From Luminiphilus sp. (GTDB taxonomy: Bacteria > Pseudomonadota > Gammaproteobacteria > Pseudomonadales > Halieaceae): a stretch of DNA of 38,624 nt. The stretch lies in the NCBI GenBank assembly GCA_012270045.1, contig JAAXJC010000046.1:1-38624 (forward strand), given 5' to 3'. Below, piece after piece: positions 26,026-35,400 of the stretch (position 1 is the stretch's first letter; every line of letters begins with the position of its first letter). Under the pieces are notes generated by a model, which made no database searches, was not told where the DNA came from, and was given only the letters and a program-made list of their open reading frames with translations. A program made the position numbers and the translations under genes.

Positions 26026-27218
26026 AAGATGTCTTTGTTTACGATGCCATCCGCAGTCCGAGAACCCGTGCCAAAACCAGCGGCGGTCTCCATTCCCTGA
26101 CACCTCCCGCGCTGCTGAAACCCCTGTATGGGGCTTTGGCAGAGCGCAATCAGCTCGACCCCGGATGGGTCAGTGAAGTCATTCTGGGCTGCGTAACCCA
26201 GCACGGGGAACAGGCCGGCAACATCGCCAAGACCTCGGCACTCTACGCCGGATGGCCTGACAGGGTTGCCGGCCTGACGGTGCAGCGGTTCTGCTCTTCC
26301 AGCGTGGATGCCATTGCGATTGGGGCGCTCAAGGTGGCCAGCGGTCAAAGCCGGGCGTTGGTCGCCGGCGGCATCGAGATGATGTCCCGGGTGCCCATGC
26401 TTTCCGACGGCGCCCGGGTCTTCAGCGACCCTGGCTACGCGCTGCAAAACCATATGTTACTGATGGGCAGTGGTGCCGACCTGATCGCCACCCGCATTGG
26501 TGCCAGCCGGGAGGACTGTGATGGGGTGGCCCTGGCAAGCCAGCGGCGGGCAGCGCGGGCCATTCAAGAGGGCCGTTTTTCCTCGATTGTGCCCATAGGG
26601 ACCGCCGCCGGCGAGGTGGCCGTGGACGAATGCCCGCGACCCAAACTGACCGCAGAAAAACTTGCGGGGTTGCCACCCGCCTTTGCCGACCTGGGCGCGG
26701 CCGGAGCGGATGGGGTCCAGCTGGCGCGGTTTCCTGAACTGGGGGCGATTACCCATGTGCACACGGCGGGTAATTCGCCGGCCATGTGCGACGCGGCGGC
26801 GCTGGTGCTGCTGGGTGATGAAGGCCTTGCAGACCAACTCGGCAGTGCCCCGGTGGCGCGCTTGGTGGCCAGTGCCACCACCTGTGGCGAGCCCTACGAG
26901 GTGGTGGCGGGCTGCATCGATGCGACCCAGCAGCTGCTGCAGGAGCAGCAACTGACCACCGCGAACATCGATCTTTTCGAAATTCACGAGGCATTCGCCG
27001 CGACGGTGATCAAGACCCGACAAGTGCTGGGTATTGATGACCAGTGCCTGAACGTCAACGGTGGGGTGATTGCCCTGGGGCATCCCATGGGTGCCACCGG
27101 AGCGATCATGGTCGGTACCCTCATTGACGAACTGCGTCGCCGCGATCTCGGTCGCGGCGTGGTGGCGGCCAGCGGTGCGGCGGGCAGCGGCAGCGCGCTG
27201 TTGATTGAGCGGGTCTGA
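26022..27218 (+). CDS. FadA-type thiolase with Ser in place of the second catalytic Cys
   Basis: 398 residues from GTG at 26022, coupled to the preceding thiolase. The nucleophile is Cys91 in QRFCSSSVDA, HEAFAAT replaces the common NEAFAAT, and the GHPMGATG motif gives the catalytic His. At the C-terminus, where FadA/AtoB thiolases have a catalytic Cys in a C-x-G motif, this protein reads VVAASGAAGSGSALLIERV, so Ser384 aligns with that Cys. Loss of this acid/base Cys is expected to impair the Claisen or thiolysis step, so the enzyme may be a specialised or altered thiolase. Having two different thiolases in one operon is common in sterol or branched-chain degradation. Confidence 0.88.
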   Translation: MKDVFVYDAIRSPRTRAKTSGGLHSLTPPALLKPLYGALAERNQLDPGWVSEVILGCVTQHGEQAGNIAKTSALYAGWPDRVAGLTVQRFCSSSVDAIAIGALKVASGQSRALVAGGIEMMSRVPMLSDGARVFSDPGYALQNHMLLMGSGADLIATRIGASREDCDGVALASQRRAARAIQEGRFSSIVPIGTAAGEVAVDECPRPKLTAEKLAGLPPAFADLGAAGADGVQLARFPELGAITHVHTAGNSPAMCDAAALVLLGDEGLADQLGSAPVARLVASATTCGEPYEVVAGCIDATQQLLQEQQLTTANIDLFEIHEAFAATVIKTRQVLGIDDQCLNVNGGVIALGHPMGATGAIMVGTLIDELRRRDLGRGVVAASGAAGSGSALLIERV

Positions 27219-27361
27219 CCGCTGCACCCCTAGCGGGCTGCAGGTCGATTGGTTTGGCGGGAGTCCATGTTCACCGTATCCCGACCTATTTCCCTCCTGC
27301 CCTGTCGGGCTATGCCGTATCATGGCGGACTTGTTCAGGGATGACATTGGGCCCCAGTACC

Positions 27362-28390
27362 ATGACTGCTATGCAAAATCCTGTTCTCGCCATTATCGAA
27401 GAGCGGGGCTGGTGCGTCGCCGATGGCGCGACCGGGTCCAATTTTTTCGGTCGCGGCCTGGAGGCGGGCTATCCCCCGGAACTGTGGTGCCTGGAGCGGC
27501 CGGATGATGTCCTGTGGCTGCACCGCGCCTTTCTGTCCGCGGGCTCCGATCTGATCCTGACCAACAGCTTTGGCGGCAACGCCCTGCGCCTGAAGCTGCA
27601 CAATGCCCAGGACCGGGTGCATGAACTGAACAGTGCCGCAGCCCGGTTGGCGCGGCAGGCGGTCACGGAGCACGAAGAGGCGACGGGTCGCCGGGCCGTG
27701 GTGGCGGGGTCCATGGGTCCCACCGGGGAACTGTTTGCGCCCATGGGTGCCCTGGGCTACGAACAGGCGGTGGCCTGCTTCACGGATCAGGCTGAGGCCC
27801 TCGCCGAGGGCGGTGCTGATGTGCTCTGGATCGAGACCATGTCAGCCAACGAGGAGGTGGCGGCGGCCGCTGAGGCAGGCAAGAAAACCGGTCTGCCGGT
27901 TTGCGCCACCATGACCTTCGATACGGCCAAGCGTTCCATGATGGGTGTTACGCCCGCCGATTTTGCCCGGGAGGCGGAGCAGCTGGGTTTGAGCCTGATG
28001 GGGTCCAACTGCGGTGTCGGGCCCGCGGAGCTAATGCATTCGACCCGGGAACTACTGGCGGTGAACTCCCCCATTCCGGTGGTTGCGAAGGGTAACTGCG
28101 GCATCCCGGAATATGTTGACGGTGCCATTCACTACCACGGCAGTCCCGAACTGATGGCCCAGTACGCGGTGTTCGCCCGGGATGCCGGTGCCAAGATTAT
28201 CGGCGGCTGCTGCGGCACAACCCCGGTCCATGTGGCAGCCATGGTCCAGGCCCTCAACTCGACCCCGGTCAGCCCATTTGATCCGGTCGCCATGGAAACG
28301 GCCCTGGGCATTGCCTGGAAGGATTTACCGCCACAGGACGGCGCCCAGGCGGACAAGCCCGCCCGTCGAGGCCGACGCAGGAAGGCATAG
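27362..28390 (+). CDS. Homocysteine S-methyltransferase-family protein (BHMT/MetH N-domain type)
   Basis: 342 residues from ATG at 27362; ATGs at 27341 and 27371 are alternatives and the ribosome site does not decide between them. The fold signatures of zinc-dependent methyltransferases are clear: CVADGATGSNFF near the start, TNSFGGN, MGPTGELFAPMG, and the three zinc cysteines in MGSNCGVGP and IIGGCCGTTP. These enzymes move a methyl group to homocysteine or a related thiol from betaine, S-methylmethionine, methylated corrinoid or others; the donor is not evident. It follows the thiolases after 143 bases on the same strand, so it may belong to the catabolic cluster, for example collecting methyl groups from a demethylated substrate, which is inference. 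The C-terminal Lys/Arg-rich tail (RRGRRRKA) is unusual. Confidence 0.9.
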   Translation: MTAMQNPVLAIIEERGWCVADGATGSNFFGRGLEAGYPPELWCLERPDDVLWLHRAFLSAGSDLILTNSFGGNALRLKLHNAQDRVHELNSAAARLARQAVTEHEEATGRRAVVAGSMGPTGELFAPMGALGYEQAVACFTDQAEALAEGGADVLWIETMSANEEVAAAAEAGKKTGLPVCATMTFDTAKRSMMGVTPADFAREAEQLGLSLMGSNCGVGPAELMHSTRELLAVNSPIPVVAKGNCGIPEYVDGAIHYHGSPELMAQYAVFARDAGAKIIGGCCGTTPVHVAAMVQALNSTPVSPFDPVAMETALGIAWKDLPPQDGAQADKPARRGRRRKA

Positions 28391-28420
28391 CACCCAAAGG
28401 TCCTTGTTGATCCAGGGCAG

Positions 28421-28555
28421 CAACCCCCCAAACCCGTTACGAACCCCGGCAGTAGCAGTGTCCGGACATGGCCGCCCGTCACGGGTTTGGAGAACTTAAT
28501 AGGCTGGGGGGATGTCCGGCATAGGCGCACCAGCCCACTACATTCACTGCTACTG
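28421..28555. repeat. Dense interlocking inverted repeats in a convergent gap
   Basis: Several perfect inverted repeats occur: CAGTAGCAGTG (28450-28460) with CACTGCTACTG (28545-28555); CCGGACAT (28462-28469) with ATGTCCGG (28512-28519), nested inside the first; CCAAACCCGT (28428-28437) with ACGGGTTTGG (28481-28490), which crosses the nested pair; CCCGT-C-ACGGG (28475-28485); and GGCTGG (28502-28507) with CCAGCC (28530-28535). The outermost 3' arm covers the stop codon of the CotH-like gene. The pairs are mutually exclusive in part, so alternative RNA or cruciform folds are possible. Function unknown; a bidirectional terminator or a small repeat element is possible. Confidence 0.6.
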
Positions 28556-30622
28556 ATTCTGGGCAATCTCTTCGAGCAGAGTAGCCCGGCGTGTCGCTAC
28601 AAATTGTTCGATGGATGCTCTACGCGGGTCGCAGAAGGTGCCGGAGTCGCCGGCGATCTCATCGGGATTGTAGGTCTGGGCGCATTCTGAGCCACCCAGG
28701 TTGGATTCGGCATCCGCCGCGTCCGTGGTGCGGATGACCTCATCTACCCTCGCGAACCTCTCGTCCAGCTTCGGGCCGATCAGAGACCAGTCGAACTGCT
28801 CGTCGAGTATGTTGGCCATGTCCGCGTACAGAGCGGCCCGGTTGTCCTCGCTGGAGAACACGAGATCCCACAGGATCGGGGGGTAGTTCGGGTAGAAGAA
28901 GCGCCCGGCCCAGTGGGGTGCGACGCCATTGTCAAAGGCGGTGGTGGTCGCAATATCAGTGAACGCCTCGACGTTGAGGAATTGCTGGCATACGGCTAGG
29001 AATGAGTTATTGGCGCAGTCGGGTCCCAGGGTGTCGATCAGGGTGTAGTCGAAGTCGGTGGGTATATAAATCCAGCGGTTGCTGGGTTCGTTGAAATACA
29101 GGTAGTAGTTATTGGCCACTCGAACATAGTGATCGACGGCGCCCAACACAATTTCCATCGCCTGCGCCCTGATGAAGCCGGGTACAGCGAAGCGTGTCGG
29201 CAGATCCTCAGGGGGGGGTCGGCTCAGCACAAAAGCGGAAAAATCCTTGAGGGCTGCCCTGGCTTCGTGTAGTGACTTCTTCTTGGTCTTCAGGTCATAG
29301 GTGGGTTGGTAAGGCAAAAACTGGGAGACATTCCCCGCCGGGCCGTCACCGTTGATATTGGAGTTCACGAAGTCGGGATTCAGGTAGTTGTCCTCACCCA
29401 GCCACTCCAGTGCCGAGTCCGGGTCCGATTTCTCTCGTCCCACCACGCAAAAATCTTCATTGAAGAATTCTTCTGCGTCTTCGTAGGGAATGCAGTCGGT
29501 ATCAATGACGTCGGGCTCAGCGAGATTGCCGGGAGCGCCCACCTTGAACAGGTAGCCGTTCTCATCAAAATAATGTTTCAGAAATGGTTTGTCGATTTGC
29601 TCGATCATGTTGAAAACCCCCATGTTGAAGCTTTGGGGTAGGGGTGCGCCGAACAATTCCTGCTCCGATGTTCCCGTGACCACCAGGTCCACCCTGGCAT
29701 GGGCTGCCCTGGCTACGGGTACGCCTGCGGAGTCCAGCAACTCGTGGGCCAGCACCTCCCGCTGGTAGCTGGGATCATCGCGATTGAAGCGGAAACGCAG
29801 CTTCTCCACGTCCATGAACTCACGTCCATCGGCGTCGGGGTATTCGGGTAGGTCCTGGCTGACGATGTTGAGGCAGGGAAATCCCTCCACGGCGGCGGGG
29901 TTGCCGTTGTGGTCTATGCAGGCGTAGACGCTTTCGTCCTCATCGAACTCCTCATCAAACTTGACAGAAAAACTGAACCGTCGTGGTCGGTTGGGTTCGG
30001 CCTCCTGGTCGATGGGGTATTGCCTGCTGGTATTCCCCTGCATTTTAAAACCCACTTTTTCGACGGTGGTTGCGGTGCCGTCAGGATGAAAGTAGGTGAA
30101 GTCTGCCTGTCGATAGACCTCGCTGTGGGAATAGGACGTAAGTGGTGAGGCGTCTCCACTGGCGTTGCGAATGGAATAGTTGGCCCGAATGGTATCCAGC
30201 TCAAAGGCCCGCCATTCCTCCAGCGTCATGGTAATTCTGACGCGATGTAGGCGATCCAGTGCGAACACCTCTGCGCTGGCGTTGGTTTCACAGTTAATGT
30301 TCAGGTCATAGACAGCCTGTCCGGCGATTACTCCCGCTTCCGGGGTAACTTCACAGTCAAAGCGCGGGGGCTCACTGATAACCTCAACAAGGTAGTTGCT
30401 GCCATCCTCGAGCATGCGCTCGAAGGTGAAGTTGCCGTTGTCGGTGATTTCCAGTTGGTCATCGCCTGCGGAAATGACCAGAGTCTGTCCGGGTCCCAGG
30501 CCACTGACGGTTCCGCCCAGGGCGTAGGTATCGGGTTCTTCACGCACGCTACCGGGATCGCCGGCGCTCGCCAATTGAATAACGGCAAGCAATTTGGAAA
30601 ACAGCGCTGCGGCACCCGACAT
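28550..30622 (-). CDS. CotH-kinase-family protein, probably exported
   Basis: 690 residues. The core, from about residue 140 to 540, carries CotH-family marks: FKMQGNTSRQYP, then RFSFSVKFDEEFD, a central NMGVFNMIEQIDKPFLKHYF, and NNYYLYFNEPSNRWIYIPTD leading into DFDYTL with Asp523 and Asp525 as likely metal ligands. CotH proteins are atypical kinases; in spore formers they phosphorylate coat proteins, and related bacterial proteins have unknown targets. A small Ig/carbohydrate-binding-like domain (GGTVSGLGPGQTL) precedes it. The start ATG at 30622 has GGAG, but the leader (SKLLAVIQLASA) is a weak signal lacking a basic N-region or lipobox, so the true start or signal may be altered. Six Cys pairs suggest an extracytoplasmic location. 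The composition looks less G+C-rich than its neighbours. Confidence 0.82.
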   Translation of the reverse strand: MSGAAALFSKLLAVIQLASAGDPGSVREEPDTYALGGTVSGLGPGQTLVISAGDDQLEITDNGNFTFERMLEDGSNYLVEVISEPPRFDCEVTPEAGVIAGQAVYDLNINCETNASAEVFALDRLHRVRITMTLEEWRAFELDTIRANYSIRNASGDASPLTSYSHSEVYRQADFTYFHPDGTATTVEKVGFKMQGNTSRQYPIDQEAEPNRPRRFSFSVKFDEEFDEDESVYACIDHNGNPAAVEGFPCLNIVSQDLPEYPDADGREFMDVEKLRFRFNRDDPSYQREVLAHELLDSAGVPVARAAHARVDLVVTGTSEQELFGAPLPQSFNMGVFNMIEQIDKPFLKHYFDENGYLFKVGAPGNLAEPDVIDTDCIPYEDAEEFFNEDFCVVGREKSDPDSALEWLGEDNYLNPDFVNSNINGDGPAGNVSQFLPYQPTYDLKTKKKSLHEARAALKDFSAFVLSRPPPEDLPTRFAVPGFIRAQAMEIVLGAVDHYVRVANNYYLYFNEPSNRWIYIPTDFDYTLIDTLGPDCANNSFLAVCQQFLNVEAFTDIATTTAFDNGVAPHWAGRFFYPNYPPILWDLVFSSEDNRAALYADMANILDEQFDWSLIGPKLDERFARVDEVIRTTDAADAESNLGGSECAQTYNPDEIAGDSGTFCDPRRASIEQFVATRRATLLEEIAQNQ

Positions 30623-30757
30623 ATCCTCGCTCCACCCGAAGGGTCGACTAACATTGTAGTGCTCAAGCGCCCGGCACAGCAGATACCCAGGTCACAGACT
30701 GGGGTCTAGTTTGCCCGGAAAGCGGGTCAGTGGTTGCCATAGCCCTCAGGATTTTCG

Positions 30758-30785
30758 TTTGGCTCTCGGGGCGACAGCAGATAAT
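30758..30785 (+). promoter_or_regulatory. Possible promoter of the COQ4-like gene
   Basis: TTTGGC (30758-30763) and GATAAT (30780-30785) with a 16-base spacer resemble weak sigma-70 elements. The -10 sits inside an 11-base palindrome, CAGATAATCTG (30778-30788), about 25 bases before the ATG at 30811. Low confidence. Confidence 0.3.
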
Positions 30786-30810
30786 CTGTAAGTGGTACTG
30801 GGAGAAAACG

Positions 30811-31338
30811 ATGCAGCAAACACATCTTTTGCGGTATCAGGAACAGGATTGCAGCCTCACCCTGCGCGAGGGCATTGCCGAGTTTCACCGCTATCTGGCG
30901 GCCCTGGGTCGGGAACAAATGCGAGATAAGGGCAGTTCCCGCCTGTTGCTGGAGCATGACGCCACCCATGTCATCTTTGGTATGGATACTACCCTGGAGC
31001 AGGAGGCCGGGCTGGATACCTGGCTGCTGTTCGGTTGTCAGTACCAGCTGTCCTATCTGAGGGGGTACGGCAAGCTGCCCGAGATCAAGGCCGTCTATGA
31101 GGCGTTGGTCTCAGAGTTGGGGTGGAGTCTTTTTCCGCGCCTGTACTGGAAAACCCTGGGGCTTAAGTGGCGGGTCTTTCGTCAGACCCGAAAAATGACC
31201 CGCAAATGGCCGTTTCGGTTTCCCGATGAATGGTTGGACCGGCCAGTCAACGAACTCCGCGCGGAGCACGGTCTGGTGATTCTCAATGTGGACCAACGGG
31301 AGACCGGCGTGCCCCTGGCTTGGAGTGGTGTCTACTGA
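30811..31338 (+). CDS. COQ4-like protein
   Basis: 175 residues from ATG at 30811, with GGGAG 7 bases upstream; a longer in-frame start at 30730 is less likely. The sequence contains HDATH at 49-53 followed by eleven residues and Glu65, exactly the HDxxH-x11-E zinc-site pattern of COQ4, the ubiquinone-biosynthesis protein of mitochondria and some bacteria. The C-terminal FPDEWLDRPVNELRAEHGL also resembles the WLDRPLDEVRAELGI ending of that family. Eukaryotic COQ4 decarboxylates and hydroxylates the C1 position of the ring; whether this short protein has that activity is unknown, since most gammaproteobacteria use the UbiD/UbiX and UbiH route. It is divergent from the CotH-like gene. Confidence 0.65.
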   Translation: MQQTHLLRYQEQDCSLTLREGIAEFHRYLAALGREQMRDKGSSRLLLEHDATHVIFGMDTTLEQEAGLDTWLLFGCQYQLSYLRGYGKLPEIKAVYEALVSELGWSLFPRLYWKTLGLKWRVFRQTRKMTRKWPFRFPDEWLDRPVNELRAEHGLVILNVDQRETGVPLAWSGVY

Positions 31339-31404
31339 CACCCTTGGCGATGCCCCCGTGCAGTGCAGTATGCTGCCTGCCCAAAGACTGAAAAGGCCAT
31401 CCTG

Positions 31405-32484
31405 ATGAAGCTATGCCCACACCGACTGGTGCTTGGGGTCTGCATGTTGTCCGCCTTAGTGGCCTGCGGCCAGGCCCCGCCACCGGCTAACGAGCCCATG
31501 CAACCGCGTCTGGTCCGAACCATGGTAGTGGGGGGTGGTCAGACCGGAGCCTGGCAAGAGTTTCCAGGCAAGGTGGAAGCGGCCAAGGTGGCGGTCTTGG
31601 CTTTCCGGCTGTCGGGAGAGTTGGCGGAACTGACCGCCCTGGAGGGTGATGAGGTCAAGCGTAACCAGCAGGTCGCCCGACTGGATGACAGGGACCAGGA
31701 GATTCGCCTGAGGGCGCGCAAAGCGGAATACGAGCAGGCTTTTGGTGACTATCAGCGCGGGGAATCCCTGATTACCACCGGGGGCATCTCCCGGGCGGAT
31801 TTCCAGCGCCTTGAAGCCACCGCCAGTACCGCCAAGTCAAACCTCGAGGGGGCCCAGCGGGACCTGGATGCCACCCGGCTCAGGGCGCCCTTCGATGGCT
31901 TTATCGCGGTGCGCCACGTGGAGAACTTTGAAGAGATCTCGGCACTGGAGCCCGTTTACACCCTGCAGGATGTATCCCGGTTGTCGGTCAAGGTTGATGT
32001 GCCCGAGAGCGTCATGATCCGGGCCCGCAGAGACCAGGACATCCAGGTGAGCGCCTTTTTTGATGCCATTCCCGAGCGCAGATTTGCCATGGAACTCGCT
32101 GAGGTGGCAACCCGGGCGTCAGATGGAACCAACACCTTCGAGGTGACCTTTGAGTTTCCCAACACCAGGGATTTCAACATTCTGCCGGGCATGTCCGTCA
32201 CCGTCCGCCTGGAAACCCCCAGGTTGCTCGCGGCCTCCGATACCCTGTTCGTACCTCCCCAGGCCGTGCTCGCGGATGGCCAGGGACCCTACGCGTTTGT
32301 TGCGGTCCCCGACGGCGACGGCAGGGCCCGGGTTGAGCAGCGCCGGGTGACGATTGGCCAGTTGACCGGGGCCGGGCTGGAGATATTGGCCGGTTTGGTC
32401 ACCGGCGATCATCTGATCACCGCGGGCATGAGCAAGCTGCAGGATGGTCTGGTGGTGCGGCTGGAGCAGGGCACTCCCGGATGA
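31405..32484 (+). CDS. RND efflux periplasmic adaptor (membrane fusion lipoprotein)
   Basis: 359 residues from ATG at 31405, with an AAAGG site before it. The lipobox LVAC puts the lipidated Cys at 21, so the protein is anchored to the membrane. The lipoyl/hairpin order is as expected: EFPGKVEAAKVAVLAFRLSG, LEGDEVKRNQQVARLDDRD as the first lipoyl half, a short coiled hairpin, then ATRLRAPFDGFIAVRHVENF as the second half and a beta-barrel domain ending with TVRLETPRLL. The hairpin is short. Adaptors of this kind connect an RND pump to an outer-membrane channel. The permease gene starts in its stop codon (ATGA). Confidence 0.95.
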   Translation: MKLCPHRLVLGVCMLSALVACGQAPPPANEPMQPRLVRTMVVGGGQTGAWQEFPGKVEAAKVAVLAFRLSGELAELTALEGDEVKRNQQVARLDDRDQEIRLRARKAEYEQAFGDYQRGESLITTGGISRADFQRLEATASTAKSNLEGAQRDLDATRLRAPFDGFIAVRHVENFEEISALEPVYTLQDVSRLSVKVDVPESVMIRARRDQDIQVSAFFDAIPERRFAMELAEVATRASDGTNTFEVTFEFPNTRDFNILPGMSVTVRLETPRLLAASDTLFVPPQAVLADGQGPYAFVAVPDGDGRARVEQRRVTIGQLTGAGLEILAGLVTGDHLITAGMSKLQDGLVVRLEQGTPG

Positions 32485-35400
32485 CACTTACCCGCTGGGC
32501 CATTGAAAACAACCGGGTCACCTGGGTGGTCCTTATTGTGGTGGTCATCGCCGGCCTGCAGGCATTCAACAATATGCCCCGGGCTTATGACCCCGGTTTT
32601 GTTATTCGTACGGCCCAGGTGGTGACCTATTTCCCGGGGGCCGCTGCAGAGCGGGTCGAGGCCCTGGTATCTGCGCCCATTGAAGAGGTGATCAAGGAAT
32701 TGCCGGAACTGGATTTTGTCGGCAGTGAATCCCGGGCCGGAGTCTCGATCGTCAGCGTCAATATTCGCGAGAGTTACACCGAGATGCGCCCGATTTGGGA
32801 CAACCTGCGACGCAAGGTCGACAGCATCGCCGGCGAACTGCCCGAGGGGGTCTCGGAACCGGAGGTCAATGACGATTTTGGAGATGTCTACGGTATTGTC
32901 GTCGGTCTGACCGGCGAGGGGTTTTCCTTCAAGGAACTTCATACCATCGCCGACGACGTCAAAGCCGTGTTCCTGCAGATTCCCGATACCGCCAAGGTAG
33001 AGATACTGGGGGTGCAGGAGGAGCGCATTTTCCTCGAGTACAACAATGCCCGACTCGCCGACCTCGGTTTGTCACCGGGCCTGCTAACCCAGATTCTGGA
33101 AGAGCGCAACATCGTGGTGTCCGGCGGCTCTTTCAAGCTGGGGGGCGAGCGCATTGCCCTGGAGCCCAGCGGCAATTTCAAGTCCATGGCCGAAATCGAG
33201 GCCACCCTGCTGCGGCTGCCCGGCACCAACCAGCTATTTCAGCTGCGGGACGTGGCGACGCTGAAACGGAGTTACGTTGATCCTCCCGAGGAATTGGTGA
33301 GTGTCAATGGCGAGCCGGCCGTCGCCATCGCCATTGCCATGCGGGAAGGGGGTAACAACATACAGCTCGGGGCGTCGGTACAGGACGCCATCGACGGCTT
33401 CTACCAGACCTATCCGATCGGGATCGACTTTGAACTGGTCAGCTTTTCTCCCCGGGAGGTGGATGAAAAGGTCAAGGGCTTTGTGGTCAATCTGCTGCAG
33501 GCCATTGCCGTGGTCAGTCTGGTGATGCTGGCGACCTTGGGTTTGCGCACGGGCCTGGTGGTGTCCAGCCTGATACCGGTGACCATGCTGCTATCGATGA
33601 TCGTTATGTCGTCCCTGTCGATTGGGCTGGACCAGATTTCCCTGGCGGCACTGATCATCGCCCTGGGCATGCTGGTCGATAACGGCATCGTGATGTCGGA
33701 GAGCGTCATGGTGCAAATGGAGCAGGGAAAATCCGCTGTGGATGCGGCTATTGATTCTTCCGTAGAACTCAGAACGCCCTTGCTGACCGCATCCCTGACC
33801 ACCGCCGCCGCCTTTCTGCCCATTTATCTGGCGGAATCCAGTGTCGGGGAGTTCACGGCCTCCCTGTTCAAGGTTGTGACAATTACCCTGCTCAGTTCCT
33901 GGCTGGTGGCGCTTACAGTGGTGCCACTATTGTGCGTGCTGTTTATCAGGGTGAAGCCTGCGGTACAGGCCGGGCCGTCGCGACTGGTAACCGCCTACCG
34001 GCGTTTGCTGACGCTGCTGCTAAACCAGCGTCTCCTTACCCTGTTGCTAACCGGGGTCGTGCTGGTGCTGGCCCTGCGCGCTTTCGAATTCGTGCCCAAG
34101 CTGTTTTTCCCACCCTCAGACCGCTCCTACTTTACGGTGGACTTTGAATTGCCCACAGGGACTGACATCGCTACCACCAGAAGCATCGTCAGTGACGTGG
34201 AGGCTTATCTCCAGGGGTCTCGGCAGCCTCCCGATGGCGATGGACCGGTGATCAACTGGGTCAGCTATGTCGGCAGTGGCGGCCCCCGATTCGTGCTGTC
34301 TCACAACCCGGTACCCTCGGCGCCGGGCTTCGCCCTGATGGTGGTCAACACCCGTTCCCCCGGGGAAATTGCTGACCTGCGGCATGACATTGAGCGCTTT
34401 GTGGTAGACCGCTATCCGGACCTGGAACTGAAAACCCGGCTGATCGAGAACGGGCCTGCGGTGGACAATCCGGTGGAGGTTAGGCTGTCGGGCAGCGACT
34501 CAACCCGACTGTTCTTCGCCGTTGATGCGCTAAAGAAGCAGCTCAGGGACATGGGTGGCCTGCGCAACATCAGCGACAACTGGGGCCAGCGTCAGAAAAA
34601 GCTGGAAGTACGCATTGATCAGGCCCGGGCGGTCAGGGCGGGTATCACCAATCAGGACATTGCCGTATCCATGCAGGCCGGATTGTCGGGTATCCAACTG
34701 ACCGAGTACCGGGAGGGGGAAGACGTGATCCCGGTGGTCCTGCGCTCGAAGACATCGACGCTGCACGACGTCAACAAGGTGAGCTCGCTGTCGGTTTACA
34801 ACCAGTCCAGCGGCCAGGCCGTGCCCCTGCGGCAGGTGGCCGATGTGCAGCTGGTGTGGGACATCGCCAAGGTCTACCGACGCAACGGCATTCGGACCGT
34901 CGCTGTTGGCGCCCAGTTGGAGCCCGATGTGACGGCGGCGGATCGCATGGCCATCCTGCTGCCCTGGCTTGAGGAGCAGCGTGCCGTCTGGGGTTCGGAG
35001 GTCGATATCGAGCTGGGGGGCGAAAGTGAGAGCTCAGGGGATGCCAATAAAGCGATTGCCGATAAGCTGCCGGTCGCCGGCTTCATCATCCTGCTGCTGC
35101 TTGTGGGGCAGTTCAACTCGCTGCGTAAATCGCTGGTGATTCTGGTCACCATCCCCCTGGGTTTGATCGGTGTTGTGGTCAGCCTATTGCTGGGCCAGTC
35201 CTTCTTTGGCTTCATGACCTTGCTGGGTGTGGTATCCCTGGCTGGGATCGTGATCAACAACGCCATTGTGCTGTTGGAGCGCATCGAACTGGAACGCAGC
35301 GCCGGGCTGGCTCACTTCGATGCGATCGTTGCTGCGGCGGTGCAACGATCACGTCCCATTGTGCTGACCACGGCAACCACCGTGCTGGGCTTGCTGCCCC

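Noticed and set aside
28421-28555. Integron attC site
   Set aside because: The outer boxes of attC (RYYYAAC and GTTRRRY) are not found at the expected ends, there is no integrase gene, and the flanking genes are convergent chromosomal genes.
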